From positions 1 to 64,000 of the forward strand of contig CALSRA010000032.1 in assembly GCA_943788635.1 (NCBI GenBank): DNA of 64,000 nucleotides. The letters are read 5' to 3'. The notes beneath the pieces are model-generated. The model was not told the origin of the DNA. It was given only the letters and a program-made list of their open reading frames with translations, and made no database searches. Made by a program: the position numbers and the translations under genes. Shown piece after piece: positions 19,169-29,036 of this stretch. This DNA is from an uncultured Alphaproteobacteria bacterium. GTDB lineage: Bacteria > Pseudomonadota > Alphaproteobacteria > UBA8366 > GCA-2717185. Numbering within the stretch: the stretch's first letter is position 1; every line of letters starts with the position of its first letter.

Positions 19169-20772
19169 CGGATCAACAACAGGCCTTCGACTCCGCCACG
19201 CTGGAAGTTTTGTGGACACGGCTGGTTTCCATTGTCGACGAAGCGGCGGCAGCACTGGTGCGAACCTCATTTTCCACCGTGGTTCGCGACAGCCATGATT
19301 TTTCCTGTGTCATCACCGATGTATCCGGTGGCTCGCTGGTGCAGGCGACCGACAGCATCCCATCCTTTATCGGAACCCTGCCCCGGACAATCCGCCATTT
19401 CCTGGACGAATACCCGGCGGAAACACTGCAACCCGGGGACGTCCTCATTACCAACGACATCTGGATGGGTACGGGGCACCTGCCCGATATCAGTGTCGGC
19501 CGGCCCTTGTTCCATGACGGCAAGCTGGTCGGGTTCGCCGGCAGCACGGCGCATGCGCCCGATATCGGCGGCAAGATCCGTTCCCCCGAACCACGCGAGG
19601 TGTTCGAGGAAGGCTTCCAGATACCGATCATGAAGCTGATCCGCGCCGGTGAGCCGGACGAAACCTTCTTCCAGTTGCTGCGCAAGAATGTCCGCACCCC
19701 GGATGAAGTCGTCGGGGACCTGTGGGCGCAGGTGACGGCGCTCGACCTGATGGCCGACCGCATCGACGGGTTCATGACCGAATACGGGTTATCGACGCTG
19801 CAGGATCTGGCAACGGAAATCCAGAGCCGGTCGGAACGGGCCATGCGGGCCGCGATACGCGCGCTGCCGGACGGCGTATACAAGAATACAATCAGCACCG
19901 ACGGGCTGACCGAACCGCTGGACCTTGAGGTCACGCTGACCATCCGGGATGACGAGGTCTTCGCCGATTACACCGGCTCCGCACCGCAGGTCGACAAGGC
20001 GATCAACTGTGCCATGTGTTACACCTACGCCATGACCGCCTATGCGGTGAAATGCGTGGCGGCACCGGATCTGCCGAACAACGAAGGGGCGATCCGACCG
20101 ATCCATGCTACCGCGCCGGAAGGCTGTATCCTCAACCCGCGATTTCCTGCTTCCGGTGGCTCGCGCGCACTGATCGGGCATTTCGTGCCATCGCTGGTCT
20201 TTGGCGCGCTGGCGCAGATCATGCCGGAAAAAATCATGGCGGGCGCCGGTTCGCCACTGTGGTGCATCACGCAGTCCGGGGTTACCGATGCCGGCAAGAG
20301 TTTCGCCAAACTGTTCTTCTTCAATGGCGGCATGGGCGGCACGGCACAATCGGACGGGCAAAGCTGCCTCAGCTGGCCCAGCAATATTTCCGCAACACCG
20401 GTGGAGGTTATCGAGCAACTGGCGCCGTTGAGAATCCGGCATCGCCGGCTGCGCCCCGGTTCCGGCGGCGAGGGCCAGCATCGCGGCGGGTTGGGTCAGG
20501 AAATCATGTTTGAAAACCTGACGAAGACCCCCTGCGCGGTTTCGTTCCTGGCGGAACGCACCCGGATCGCGGCACCCGGCATTGCCGGGGGCGATGACGG
20601 CGCCAAGGGCGAAATCCAGATCAATGGCGACACCGTGGACCCGAAGAGCCAACACATCCTGAAATCCGGCGATACCGTAATGATGCGCACGCCGGGCGGT
20701 GGCGGCTATGGCCCGGTGGACGCCCGCAATCCGGAAACCGCGCAACAGGACCGGGACGAAGAGAAGGTTTAA
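19165..20772 (+). CDS. hyuB: Hydantoinase/oxoprolinase B subunit (HyuB)
   Basis: Partner subunit of the preceding HyuA, 535 aa, within the family range. Typical blocks are SATLEVLWTRLVSIVDEAAAALVRTSFS, the NDIWMGTGHLPDIS region, SGSAP-like YTGSAPQVDKAINC and PGSGGEGQHRGGLGQ followed by a Gly-rich C-terminus (RTPGGGGYGP). It begins inside the last codons of hyuA and ends convergently, overlapping the stop of the alpha/beta hydrolase on the other strand by four bases. No frameshift is seen. A/B pairs act together in the cytoplasm on cyclic amides or related substrates. Confidence 0.94.
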   Translation: MTDQQQAFDSATLEVLWTRLVSIVDEAAAALVRTSFSTVVRDSHDFSCVITDVSGGSLVQATDSIPSFIGTLPRTIRHFLDEYPAETLQPGDVLITNDIWMGTGHLPDISVGRPLFHDGKLVGFAGSTAHAPDIGGKIRSPEPREVFEEGFQIPIMKLIRAGEPDETFFQLLRKNVRTPDEVVGDLWAQVTALDLMADRIDGFMTEYGLSTLQDLATEIQSRSERAMRAAIRALPDGVYKNTISTDGLTEPLDLEVTLTIRDDEVFADYTGSAPQVDKAINCAMCYTYAMTAYAVKCVAAPDLPNNEGAIRPIHATAPEGCILNPRFPASGGSRALIGHFVPSLVFGALAQIMPEKIMAGAGSPLWCITQSGVTDAGKSFAKLFFFNGGMGGTAQSDGQSCLSWPSNISATPVEVIEQLAPLRIRHRRLRPGSGGEGQHRGGLGQEIMFENLTKTPCAVSFLAERTRIAAPGIAGGDDGAKGEIQINGDTVDPKSQHILKSGDTVMMRTPGGGGYGPVDARNPETAQQDRDEEKV

Positions 20773-21576
20773 CCTTCAACCTTCAAATGAAAGTCCAGCA
20801 GCAGCCGGTTCACCTGTTCGGCGCTGTCATACATCGTCCAATGCGACCCGCCATCGACAATATCCAGCCGGAAATCCGGCTTGAACGACCGCACGAGCTC
20901 GATACGTTCGTCCAGTGACGGATGCGCGGTGATGTCATTGGTACCCCCAGATGATCTGCAACGGGCAGGTGATCCGCGGCAGGTCGAGCCGCTGGGTATC
21001 ACCCCAACTGACCTTGCGACTGTCGAAACGGGTGCGGCGGACATTGGCGCCGTGATAATCGATGGCTGTTTCGTCAATCGATTCCGGATTGGTCAGCATG
21101 AAGGCGAGCAGGTTATTGCGCACGATGTCGCGAAACTTCGCCTCATCATCGCCGGCCGATTTGTAGCTGCGCGTCCCGATATCCCGCCCTTCCGGCTTGC
21201 CGTAACCGCTGGACCCGATCAGCGACAGCGCCTTGACCCGGTCACCGAACCGGGCCGCGATGCAGGAACTGAGCACCGACCCAAAGGAAAACCCGGTCAG
21301 ATGAAAGGACGCATCGGCCCCCAGCATCGTGTCGATGGCGCGGCAGACGAGCCCCCGATAATCCTCACCGGACATTTCCTTGTCCACATCGGGCGAGTCG
21401 CCGTAACCGGGATGGTCGATGGCATAAACCGTATAGTGTTCCGCCAGCGCATCGATATTGCGCGCCCAGTGGTTCCACGACCCCATCCCGCCATGCAGCA
21501 ACACATAATTGGGGCCGCTGCCTTTGCGTTTGTATGCAATTTCGGGCTGTGCCGTTTGTGCCGTCAGAACAGTCAT
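20769..21576 (-). CDS. Alpha/beta hydrolase (frameshifted near the C-terminus)
   Basis: Cytoplasmic hydrolase of about 268 aa. It shows the oxyanion motif LLHGGMGSWNHW, strand-acid DHPGYGDS, the nucleophile elbow TGFSFGSVLS (the second Ser is the nucleophile) and the final His in VDGGSHWTMYD. The first frame ends after LQIIWG; the conserved remainder (TNDITAHPSLDERIELV to HLKVEG) is shifted by one. One extra C in the CCCCC at 20944-20948 on the plus strand explains the break. The ATG at 21576 overlaps the TGA of the ABC-F gene upstream (ATGA), so the two form an operon. Substrate is unknown. Confidence 0.88.
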
Positions 21577-23486
21577 CGCGCCACGCCTTCTTGTACCTCG
21601 TCGCCCGATCCGTTGAGCGCTTCTTCCGCTTCCAGCCATTCGGCTTCAGCTTCGCTTATTTTTTTCTGCAGGTCACCCATCTGCCGGTTCAGCAAGGCGA
21701 TTTCAACAGCGGGGCCTCGGTACAGGGCCGGATCAGCGAGCTTTTTCTCGAGCAGCGCCTTTTCCTTGCCCAGTTTTTCCATCACCCGTTCGGCTGCCTG
21801 CACCGCCTTGCGCTGGGACGATCGCGCCGCCCGGGCCGACGCACCGGCCCGGCGGGCATCCCGCCGTGCGCCGCGCTCATCGACGTTGGATTTTTCTGCT
21901 TTTTGCCGCCGGCGGTCCGCGCGGCGCGCTTCCAGCACATCCTTCCGGTACTCGGCGATATCACCGTCAAAGACGCGGCAGCCGCCGTTGCGGGCCACCC
22001 ACAGGGTTTCGGCGCACAGTTCCACCAGATGCAGATCATGCGTCACCAGAATGACCGCGCCCTGATAGGCGTTGATTGCGGTAATCAGCGCATCGCGAGA
22101 ATCGATATCAAGATGGTTGGTCGGTTCATCCAGCATCAGGATATGCGGCGCTTCCCGCGTGATACAGGCAAAGAGCAGCTTCGCCTTCTCACCACCGGAC
22201 AGGGAGCCGATCTTCACATCGGCCTTTTCCTGTCCCAGCCCGAAACTGCCAAGATGCGCCCGGACCTTGGTTTCAGTCGCATCCTGCATGCGGCTGGTCA
22301 ATTCCTGCGCCGGGGTTCGCTCCAGATCAAAGGCATCCGCCTGTTCCTGTTCGAAATAACCAACACGCAACTTGCCGGGTTTGCGCACCGACCCGGACAT
22401 CGCGTTCAACTGCCCCATCAGCAGCCGCAACAGGGTCGTCTTGCCGTTACCGTTTTCACCCAGCAACGCGATCCGGTCTTCGGGGCCAAGGATCAGGTCC
22501 AGCTTGCTCAGGATCGGCTTGCCTTCGGCATAACCGACGCTCGCGCCATCCATCGCGATCAGCGGCGGCGGCAGGGGACTCGGATTCGGAAAATCAAACG
22601 CAACCTCACGGTCCGGCCGGACCGGGCTCAATTCGTCCATCCGCTCCAGCGCCTTGACCCGGGACTGCGCCTGCTTGGCCTTGCTGGCCTTGGCCTTGAA
22701 CCGGTCGATGAAGCTCTGGATATGCTTGCGCTGTTCAAGCTGCTTGGAGAATTCAGCGGCACGAAGGATCATCCGCTCGTTTCGAGTCCGCTCAAAACGG
22801 TCGTAATTGCCGCGATAGACATTCAGCTTGGTATCGTCGAGATGGATAATCGTATCGACGATTGTATTCAGCAGGTTCCGGTCATGGCTGACCAGCAGGA
22901 TCGTGCCCTGATACGATGTCAGATGCGTTTCCAGCCACAGCCGGGTTTCGAGATCCAGATGGTTGCTCGGCTCATCGAGCAGCAGCATGTCGGGGGCGGA
23001 AAACAGTGTCGCCGCCAGCGCGACGCGCATCCGCCAGCCGCCGGAGAACGAATCCAGCGGCGCCGCCTGCGCCGTTTCATCGAAGCCCAGCCCGGCGAGG
23101 ATGGCCGCGGCGCGTGCCGGTGCGGCTTCGGCGCCGATATCGGCAAGCCGGACATGAATTTCACCGATGCGGTTCGGGTCCGTCGCGGTTTCAGCCTCCG
23201 CCAGCAGGGCGGCGCGTTCTTCGTCCGCGGCAAGCACGAAATCGCGCGGCGATGAATCCCCTTCCGGCATTTTCTGCGAAACGGTGCCGATCCGCGCGTT
23301 GTTGCGCAGGTTGATCGAGCCGGTATCAGGCTCCAGTTCCCCCATGATCAGCTTCAGCAGGGTCGACTTTCCGGAACCATTATGTCCGATAAGGCCGACC
23401 TTATGCCCTTGCGGCACGACCGCCGTCGCCTGTTCCAGCAGGATCCGGCCACCGATCCGGTATGTCAGGTCATTGATATGCAACAT
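21573..23486 (-). CDS. ABC-F family ATPase (Uup/YbiT-type)
   Basis: A 637-aa soluble protein with two ABC domains and no membrane segments. First domain: GHNGSGKST (Walker A), SFSGGWRMRVALA (signature), MLLLDEPSNHLD (Walker B). Between the domains lies a long charged linker (ERMILRAAEFSKQLEQRKHI). Second domain: GENGNGKTT, SLSGGEKAKL, ILMLDEPTNHLD. The C-terminal about 110 residues form a basic coiled coil (RRADRRRQKAEKS through EAEAEWLEAEEAL), as in Uup, where it binds DNA or the ribosome. Members act on the ribosomal E site as translation factors or antibiotic-resistance proteins. It is followed by the overlapping hydrolase gene. Confidence 0.95.
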   Translation of the reverse strand: MLHINDLTYRIGGRILLEQATAVVPQGHKVGLIGHNGSGKSTLLKLIMGELEPDTGSINLRNNARIGTVSQKMPEGDSSPRDFVLAADEERAALLAEAETATDPNRIGEIHVRLADIGAEAAPARAAAILAGLGFDETAQAAPLDSFSGGWRMRVALAATLFSAPDMLLLDEPSNHLDLETRLWLETHLTSYQGTILLVSHDRNLLNTIVDTIIHLDDTKLNVYRGNYDRFERTRNERMILRAAEFSKQLEQRKHIQSFIDRFKAKASKAKQAQSRVKALERMDELSPVRPDREVAFDFPNPSPLPPPLIAMDGASVGYAEGKPILSKLDLILGPEDRIALLGENGNGKTTLLRLLMGQLNAMSGSVRKPGKLRVGYFEQEQADAFDLERTPAQELTSRMQDATETKVRAHLGSFGLGQEKADVKIGSLSGGEKAKLLFACITREAPHILMLDEPTNHLDIDSRDALITAINAYQGAVILVTHDLHLVELCAETLWVARNGGCRVFDGDIAEYRKDVLEARRADRRRQKAEKSNVDERGARRDARRAGASARAARSSQRKAVQAAERVMEKLGKEKALLEKKLADPALYRGPAVEIALLNRQMGDLQKKISEAEAEWLEAEEALNGSGDEVQEGVAR

Positions 23487-23651
23487 TGTGTAAGATTTAT
23501 ACGCTCGTCATATTCGGGGTCAGGGGCGAGAAATACCGCAGGGCGTCGCCTCATACCAGACAAAGCCGCCACTTCTTCTCTGTAATCAGGCAGAATGAGG
23601 GGCGCACAGGGTGTCAGGCCACAAAATCCGGCCGGAAGGAAGACCTTTAGC

Positions 23652-25484
23652 ATGGAAAAGAAACACCAGATCAACCTCTGGTATATCATCGTCGCCGTAT
23701 GGGCCGTCGTTTTCGCCCAGCAGTGGTGGGGTGACCGGCAGGCCGTCGAAACAATCCCGTATAGCGAATTTCAGGCGTTGCTGCATGACGGGCAGATCGA
23801 AAAGATCGCCATTTCCGACCAGCATATCCGCGGCACATTGCGTAATCCCAATGCCGACGGCAATTCGCAGATATTCACGGTGCGGGTCGAACCCGTGCTG
23901 GCCGAGGATTTTCAGAAATACGACGTCGAATTCACCGGCGTCATTGAAAGCCGCTTCCTGGCCAATCTGCTTTCCTGGATCGTTCCGGTCGCGGTTTTCT
24001 TCGCCCTGTGGATGTTCGTAATCCGCCGTTTCGCCAACCAGTCCGGCATGGGCGGCTTCATGGCCGTGGGGAAAAGCAAGGCCAAGGTCTATATGGAGAA
24101 GGACACCAAGGTGACCTTCGACGATGTCGCCGGTGTCGACGAAGCCAAGCGGGAACTCGTGGAAGTCGTCGAATTCCTGAAGGATGCCGGCACCTATGGC
24201 CGGCTTGGCGCGCGCATGCCCAAAGGCGTCATGCTGGTTGGCCCACCGGGCACGGGCAAGACGCTTCTGGCCCGCGCCGTTGCCGGCGAGGCGGGGGTAC
24301 CGTTCTTTTCCATCAACGGGTCCGAGTTTGTTGAGATGTTTGTCGGCGTGGGCGCCGCCCGGGTCCGCGACCTGTTTGAACAGGCGCGTAAAACCGCGCC
24401 CTGCATTATCTTCATCGACGAACTGGATGCGCTGGGCCGGGCGCGCGGCGCCTCGCCAATGGGCGGCGGTAATGATGAGAAGGAACAAACGCTCAATCAG
24501 TTGCTCAGCGAAATGGACGGGTTTGACGCCAGTTCCGGTGTCGTATTGCTGGCAGCGACAAACCGGCCGGAAACCCTGGACCCCGCCTTGCTGCGCGCCG
24601 GCAGGTTCGACCGGCAGGTCCTTGTCGACCGGCCGGACAAAATCGGACGCGAGGCGACCCTGAAGGTTCATATCGGCAAGGTGATCCTCTCCAAGGACAT
24701 CAAACTGGCGAACATCGCCGCGCTGACCCCCGGATTCACCGGCGCCGACCTGGCAAACCTGGTCAACGAGGCGGCGATTGTGGCAACCCGCCGCAACGGT
24801 GATGCTGTCACGGAAGAAGACTTTACCGCCGCCATCGAACGTATCATTGCCGGGTTGGAGAAACGGAACCGGCTGATCATTCCGCATGAACGGAAAGTCG
24901 TCGCCTATCACGAACTTGGCCATGCCTTTGTTGCGAAATCGCTGCCGGGCAGTGACGAAGTGCACAAGGTTTCGATCATCCCGCGCGGGATCGGGTCATT
25001 GGGCTACACCATTCAGCGGCCGACCGAGGAACGTTACCTGATGAGCCGCAAGGAGCTGAATGACAAGATGGCGGTTCTGCTGGGCGGCCGGGCGGCGGAA
25101 GCCCTGGTATTCGAGGAAATATCAACCGGCGCATCCGACGACCTGAACAAGGCGACCGATATCGCCCGTGACATGGTCACCCGTTACGGTATGGACGAAA
25201 CCCTTGGCCATGCGACCTATGCGGATGAACCTTCGCAATTCCTGGGCAACATGCGAATGCCGGGCGAACGGCGGTATAGCGAGGAAACCGCAACCACAAT
25301 CGACAAGGCGGTTCGCGCCCTGATCGCCAGGGCCTTTGAGCGGGCCAGCGCCATTCTGCTGTCCCGCCGCTCCTTGCTGGATGAAACCGCAAAACAGCTG
25401 CTGGAAAAAGAAACGCTGCTGGCCGACGAATTACCGGCACTGCCGCCATTCCAGGAGACAAAAGACACCGCGAAACCCGACTAG
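23652..25484 (+). CDS. ftsH: ATP-dependent zinc metalloprotease FtsH
   Basis: A 610-aa inner-membrane AAA+ protease. It has an N-terminal membrane helix (about 9-24), a periplasmic domain, a second helix (about 103-124) and an AAA module with GPPGTGKT at 197-204, [12 protein letters not shown] and the second region of homology [21 protein letters not shown]. The protease domain has the zinc motif HELGH at 420-424 (HEAGH in most FtsH) and a downstream zinc-ligand region in [14 protein letters not shown] 23652 is chosen over earlier in-frame codons because the family N-terminus begins there. It degrades membrane and regulatory proteins. It is not next to tilS or folP as in the usual ftsH locus, so it may be a second copy. 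Confidence 0.95.
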   Translation: MEKKHQINLWYIIVAVWAVVFAQQWWGDRQAVETIPYSEFQALLHDGQIEKIAISDQHIRGTLRNPNADGNSQIFTVRVEPVLAEDFQKYDVEFTGVIESRFLANLLSWIVPVAVFFALWMFVIRRFANQSGMGGFMAVGKSKAKVYMEKDTKVTFDDVAGVDEAKRELVEVVEFLKDAGTYGRLGARMPKGVMLVGPPGTGKTLLARAVAGEAGVPFFSINGSEFVEMFVGVGAARVRDLFEQARKTAPCIIFIDELDALGRARGASPMGGGNDEKEQTLNQLLSEMDGFDASSGVVLLAATNRPETLDPALLRAGRFDRQVLVDRPDKIGREATLKVHIGKVILSKDIKLANIAALTPGFTGADLANLVNEAAIVATRRNGDAVTEEDFTAAIERIIAGLEKRNRLIIPHERKVVAYHELGHAFVAKSLPGSDEVHKVSIIPRGIGSLGYTIQRPTEERYLMSRKELNDKMAVLLGGRAAEALVFEEISTGASDDLNKATDIARDMVTRYGMDETLGHATYADEPSQFLGNMRMPGERRYSEETATTIDKAVRALIARAFERASAILLSRRSLLDETAKQLLEKETLLADELPALPPFQETKDTAKPD

Positions 25485-25556
25485 TACCGGATCGGTTCTT
25501 CCCGATTATTGACGCAAATCAACGCCAGGGTGCCCATTGCGGGGCATTCTGGACGT

Positions 25557-25868
25557 ATGGAAAATCTTCAGAACATACGCCACCTTGCGGTCGTGCTCGA
25601 TTTTTTGGCGGTCGGAATGCTCGCGGGCAGCAGCCACGCGGCAGACCGCCCGAAATGGGAAGCCCAAATGAGCGCCGAGGCCATGCGATCGCTTGCCTGC
25701 ACGGTCACCTTTATCAGCCATGTCGTTGAACGGGCATTGCCGGACGCGAATGTGGTCATGGCCAAGATTCATTGTGAGGATAAACGCAGCTTCGACGCCG
25801 TTCGCAACAGCGATAACACACCCTTCACCTTCAAGGAGTGCACGCCCCGTGAACAGAAATCCTGTTAA
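25557..25868 (+). CDS. Small predicted periplasmic protein
   Basis: A 103-aa protein starting MENLQNIRHLAVVLDFLAVGMLAGSS followed by HAADRP, which looks like a signal peptide with an Ala-x-Ala type site. Two Cys (LACTV and IHCED) plus a C-terminal Cys pair (FKECTPREQKSC) could form disulfides. I do not recognise the family. Its end overlaps the start of the cytochrome c gene by 20 bases, so the two are probably co-translated, and it may assist or partner the cytochrome (inference). An earlier in-frame start at 25509 would place extra residues before the signal peptide. Confidence 0.6.
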   Translation: MENLQNIRHLAVVLDFLAVGMLAGSSHAADRPKWEAQMSAEAMRSLACTVTFISHVVERALPDANVVMAKIHCEDKRSFDAVRNSDNTPFTFKECTPREQKSC

Positions 25869-26166
25869 CTGGCTCGCGGCGTTCCTTATCGCACTGGTCA
25901 TGGGCGCAAGTACCGCCGTGTCAGCCGACGCAAGTCAGGGCCAGAAACTGGCGACAGACTGGTGTTCAGCCTGTCACTTTGTGAACGGAACGGGACAGGC
26001 ATCAGATTCCGTTCCGTCTTTTGGCCAGATGGCCAGCCCGGCCACTTATCCGGATGCGCGGTTGCGCGGCTGGCTGCATGCCCCGCACCCGCCGATGCCC
26101 GACCTGACCCTCAGCCGGTACGACATCGACAATATCATCGCCTATATCCGGACGCTGGGACGCTAG
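25849..26166 (+). CDS. Periplasmic c-type cytochrome
   Basis: A 105-aa class I-like monoheme cytochrome. A signal peptide (WLAAFLIALVMGASTAVSADA) precedes the heme site CSACH. The probable axial Met lies in the PPMPDLTLS segment, and the C-terminal helix is DIDNIIAYIRTLGR. GTG 25849 is chosen: AAGGAG lies about ten bases upstream and the signal peptide begins there. It overlaps the preceding small periplasmic gene and ends tail to tail with the phosphotransferase/kinase gene. It probably works as a soluble electron carrier; no oxidase or dehydrogenase is adjacent. Confidence 0.85.
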   Translation: MNRNPVNWLAAFLIALVMGASTAVSADASQGQKLATDWCSACHFVNGTGQASDSVPSFGQMASPATYPDARLRGWLHAPHPPMPDLTLSRYDIDNIIAYIRTLGR

Positions 26167-27710
26167 AGCAGCGCTTCAGCCCGTTTCAGCGTCTGGTCGG
26201 CCCCATCGCCGGCATCAATACGATGCCAGTGCATGGCGCCCAGGTCATATGCAAGCTGACGTCGCACCACCGAGGCATCGGCATCCGACGCATCCCCACG
26301 CCGCGCGGTTACCCTGTCCTCAAGCGCCGCCACCGGCGCATCCAGCCAGAATCCGGTAAATTCGATCCCGGCCGCTTTCCCGACCGCTTCAATCTCCGCG
26401 CGTTCCGCTTCGCGTGCAAATACAGCATCGGCGATAACGCTATGCCCCGCCGCCAGCGCCTTTGCCGCCGCATCCAGTAACGCCGCATAGACCCGTTGCG
26501 ATGCCGCCGGCGTATAGGCGTCCTGCCCCAGGGCAGTTTCCGGCGAAACACCGAACAGCCGTTTACGAATGACATCGCTGCGCAGCAACAGCGCCCCCGG
26601 CGCGCGCCCAAGTTCCGGCGCGAGCGCCCGCGCCACTGTCGATTTCCCCGACCCCGACAGCCCCCCGACGGCGACAAGCCGGGCATCACCTGGCTGCAGG
26701 AACGAATGGGCAAGGTCCAGATAGGCGCATGCCTCGGTCTCGAATGCCGCGCGCAGTTTTTCATCAGGCTGGTTCTTCGCGGCGGCAACGGTGGTATGCG
26801 CCCGGATCAGCGCCCGGCAGGCCAGAAACAGCGGCAGAACCGCAAGCCCCGCCGCCGCGTCCCCCAGCGCCATATAGCGGTTGAACACTTCATTGGCCCG
26901 GTCGCGGTGATCCCGGTGTTCCAGATCCATCAGCAGGAATGCCAGATCGTAGAGCACATCGATGACCGTGATCTCGTCGTTGAATTCGATCCCGTCAAAC
27001 AGGGTCGGTTCCCCGTCAACCAGACAGATGTTGCGCAAATGCAGGTCGCCGTGACAATGCCGGACACACCCTGCAAGCGCCCGCGCATCCAGCAGCCCGG
27101 CGTTTTCATCCAGGGCGGTTCGGCATCGCTCCTCCAATTGCGCAACTTTTTCCGGGTCAAACAGCGCGGGCGTGGACTTTCGGATTTCGCGGAAATTACC
27201 ATCCAGGATGTGGCGCATGATTGCCGTACCGGACCGTTCCGTTACCGGGTTTGCATCGCGATGAAACCGCGATATCGAATCCGCCAGCCGGGACATAAGA
27301 TCCGGCGTCAATCGGCCGTCCGCTGCCATTCGGTCGAACAGGGAATCCTGATCAAAGCGACGCATTTCGACCAGCCATTCAACCGGCGCGCCTTCACCGC
27401 CGAGGCACAAGGTTCCATTGGCGGATTGTGTCACGGCGATACTGCCAAGATACAGTGCCGGCGCAGTACGCCGGTTGGTGGCGATTTCCGCATCACAGAA
27501 CACCTTGCGACGGGCCAGCGTGCCGTAATCGACATATTCGAAGCGCACGGCACGCTTCATCTTGTAGGCGCGGTCACCGGCGAGAAAAATTACCGAGATA
27601 TGGGTATCAATCCGCTGAACGGTATCGACACCGGGTCCGTAACTGTCCGCGCGTGACAGAAATGCGATGACCCTGTCCTGTATTTCATTGCTATCGGCGA
27701 TCTGCGCCAC
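26163..27710 (-). CDS. Bifunctional aminoglycoside-phosphotransferase-like/P-loop kinase fusion
   Basis: A 515-aa cytoplasmic two-domain protein (COG2187 plus COG0645 type). The N-terminal half is APH-like: the catalytic loop is CVRHCHGDLHLRN and the metal site is LFDGIEFND. The C-terminal half is a small P-loop kinase with Walker A VGGLSGSGKSTVAR and the LLRSDVIRKRLFG segment. GTG 27710 is the start. Proteins of this layout are common in proteobacteria but lack an assigned substrate; antibiotic resistance should not be assumed. It is convergent with the cytochrome gene and divergent from the dehydrogenase at 27780. Confidence 0.9.
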   Translation of the reverse strand: MAQIADSNEIQDRVIAFLSRADSYGPGVDTVQRIDTHISVIFLAGDRAYKMKRAVRFEYVDYGTLARRKVFCDAEIATNRRTAPALYLGSIAVTQSANGTLCLGGEGAPVEWLVEMRRFDQDSLFDRMAADGRLTPDLMSRLADSISRFHRDANPVTERSGTAIMRHILDGNFREIRKSTPALFDPEKVAQLEERCRTALDENAGLLDARALAGCVRHCHGDLHLRNICLVDGEPTLFDGIEFNDEITVIDVLYDLAFLLMDLEHRDHRDRANEVFNRYMALGDAAAGLAVLPLFLACRALIRAHTTVAAAKNQPDEKLRAAFETEACAYLDLAHSFLQPGDARLVAVGGLSGSGKSTVARALAPELGRAPGALLLRSDVIRKRLFGVSPETALGQDAYTPAASQRVYAALLDAAAKALAAGHSVIADAVFAREAERAEIEAVGKAAGIEFTGFWLDAPVAALEDRVTARRGDASDADASVVRRQLAYDLGAMHWHRIDAGDGADQTLKRAEALL

Positions 27711-27779
27711 GCGGATTGCTCCTGACTGTTTGGCCCTCTAGGTTACCGCGTATGCGTGATGGATCATAAGGAAAGAAAC

Positions 27780-28760
27780 ATGGAAAACATGCGGAAAGTT
27801 CTGCTGCTCGGCCCGATGCCGCCCGCTGCAACGGACCTGTTCGAGGCGCGGGAGGACATCACCTATGAGATGATCACCGATGTATCGGCGGAAAACCTGC
27901 TGCCCCGAATGAAGGGCGTTCACGGTATTACGGTTCGAACCGCGCTGGTCACGCCTGAGCTGATCGCCGCGGCGGATTCACTGGAAGTCGTGTCCCGATA
28001 TGGCGTCGGCTACGACAATATCAACGTTCCGGCGCTGAACGAGCGCGGCATCCCGCTGGCGGTCATCGGCACGGCAAATGCCGTCCCCGTCGCCGAAGCG
28101 GCCATGTTCATGATGTTCGAACTGGCCAAGATGGGCCGTGAGCATGACCAGGCCGTTCGCGCCGGTAACTGGGATTACCGGCTGAACACCCATGCCATCG
28201 AATTGTGGCAGAAGAAACTGCTGATCATCGGCTTCGGGCGCATCGGCACCCGGCTGGCAAAACGCTGCCTCGCGCTGGAAATGGACGTGCATGTCGTTGA
28301 CCCCTTTGTCGCGCCGGATGTCATTGCCGCCGCCGGGTGCACCCCCGTAACGGACTTCCGCGCGGTATTGCCGGACATGGACTACGTCTCGCTGCACCTG
28401 CCATTTTCGCCGGAAAGCGCCAACATGTTCGGTGCGGCGGAATTCGAGGCCATGAAAGAAACGGCCATTCTGGTCAATTGCGCGCGCGGTGGCATTGTCG
28501 ACGAAATCGCCCTGCACGCCGCGCTGTCCGCCAAAAGCATCCGCGGGGCCGGGCTGGACGTGTTCGAACTGGAACCGCCGAACGCCGACAACCCGCTGTT
28601 CGACCTGGAGAATGTCATCATCAGCCCGCACATCGCCGGGGTCACCCGCGAGTCCGCGCACCGCATGGCCATCACTTGCGCCCAGAACGTGCTGGACCGG
28701 CTGGATGGCAAACTGGACCGCGATATGGTCGTCAATACCGAGGTTCTGGACCCGGCATAA
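27780..28760 (+). CDS. D-isomer-specific 2-hydroxyacid dehydrogenase
   Basis: A 326-aa NAD(P)-dependent dehydrogenase. The Rossmann motif is IIGFGRIGTRLAKR, followed by the acidic region VHVVDPF. Catalytic residues are the Arg in VNCARGGIVDE, Glu in DVFELEPP and His in SPHIAGVTRES. The start at 27780 is preferred over 27756 because AAGGAAAG lies just upstream and MRKVLLLG opens the family fold. It reduces 2-keto acids or glyoxylate-type substrates, or works in 3-phosphoglycerate-like reactions; which one cannot be told. It is divergent from the phosphotransferase/kinase gene. Confidence 0.93.
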   Translation: MENMRKVLLLGPMPPAATDLFEAREDITYEMITDVSAENLLPRMKGVHGITVRTALVTPELIAAADSLEVVSRYGVGYDNINVPALNERGIPLAVIGTANAVPVAEAAMFMMFELAKMGREHDQAVRAGNWDYRLNTHAIELWQKKLLIIGFGRIGTRLAKRCLALEMDVHVVDPFVAPDVIAAAGCTPVTDFRAVLPDMDYVSLHLPFSPESANMFGAAEFEAMKETAILVNCARGGIVDEIALHAALSAKSIRGAGLDVFELEPPNADNPLFDLENVIISPHIAGVTRESAHRMAITCAQNVLDRLDGKLDRDMVVNTEVLDPA

Positions 28761-28790
28761 CGACGAGCACACCCCCCATACGGGCTATAA

Positions 28791-28825
28791 CCCTAAAATG
28801 AATCGGGAATTAGGGCATTTTTGTG
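28791..28825 (+). terminator. Weak terminator-like hairpin
   Basis: CCCTAA (28791-28796) pairs with TTAGGG (28810-28815) and is followed by CATTTTTG. The stem is only six base pairs with a 13-base loop, so it is a weak candidate for the end of the dehydrogenase transcript. The remaining bases up to 29036 hold no recognisable gene. Confidence 0.35.
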
Positions 28826-29036
28826 ATCCGTTAACCATATTACCCGGTCAGGTTTATCAAATATGCGAATATTCAAGTTCCCTCTTTCAAATCCTTTCGC
28901 GGATATCCAGATATCCTGCTAGACGTTCGCAACGGGCATTTCCATCCCGACTTCAAGTCGGAGCAACCCTGTAATGGCCGTGGTATTTTAAAAATGACGA
29001 TCCTTGTAATCGGCCGGCAAACATAGCACCAAAATC

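Noticed and set aside
20881..23255. Long plus-strand reading frames (about 394 and 573 codons) opposite the hydrolase and ABC-F genes
   Set aside because: They mirror strongly conserved minus-strand genes with clear motifs; the plus-strand products have no recognisable family.
23586..24965. Minus-strand frame of about 459 codons across ftsH
   Set aside because: It is the antisense shadow of FtsH, whose AAA and protease motifs are intact on the plus strand.
26496..27656. Plus-strand frame of about 386 codons inside the phosphotransferase/kinase gene
   Set aside because: Antisense shadow in GC-rich DNA; the minus-strand protein has both catalytic motifs.
26163..27710. Antibiotic resistance by aminoglycoside phosphorylation
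   Set aside because: The two-domain COG2187/COG0645 layout is a common housekeeping type with unknown substrate; nothing here indicates drug modification.
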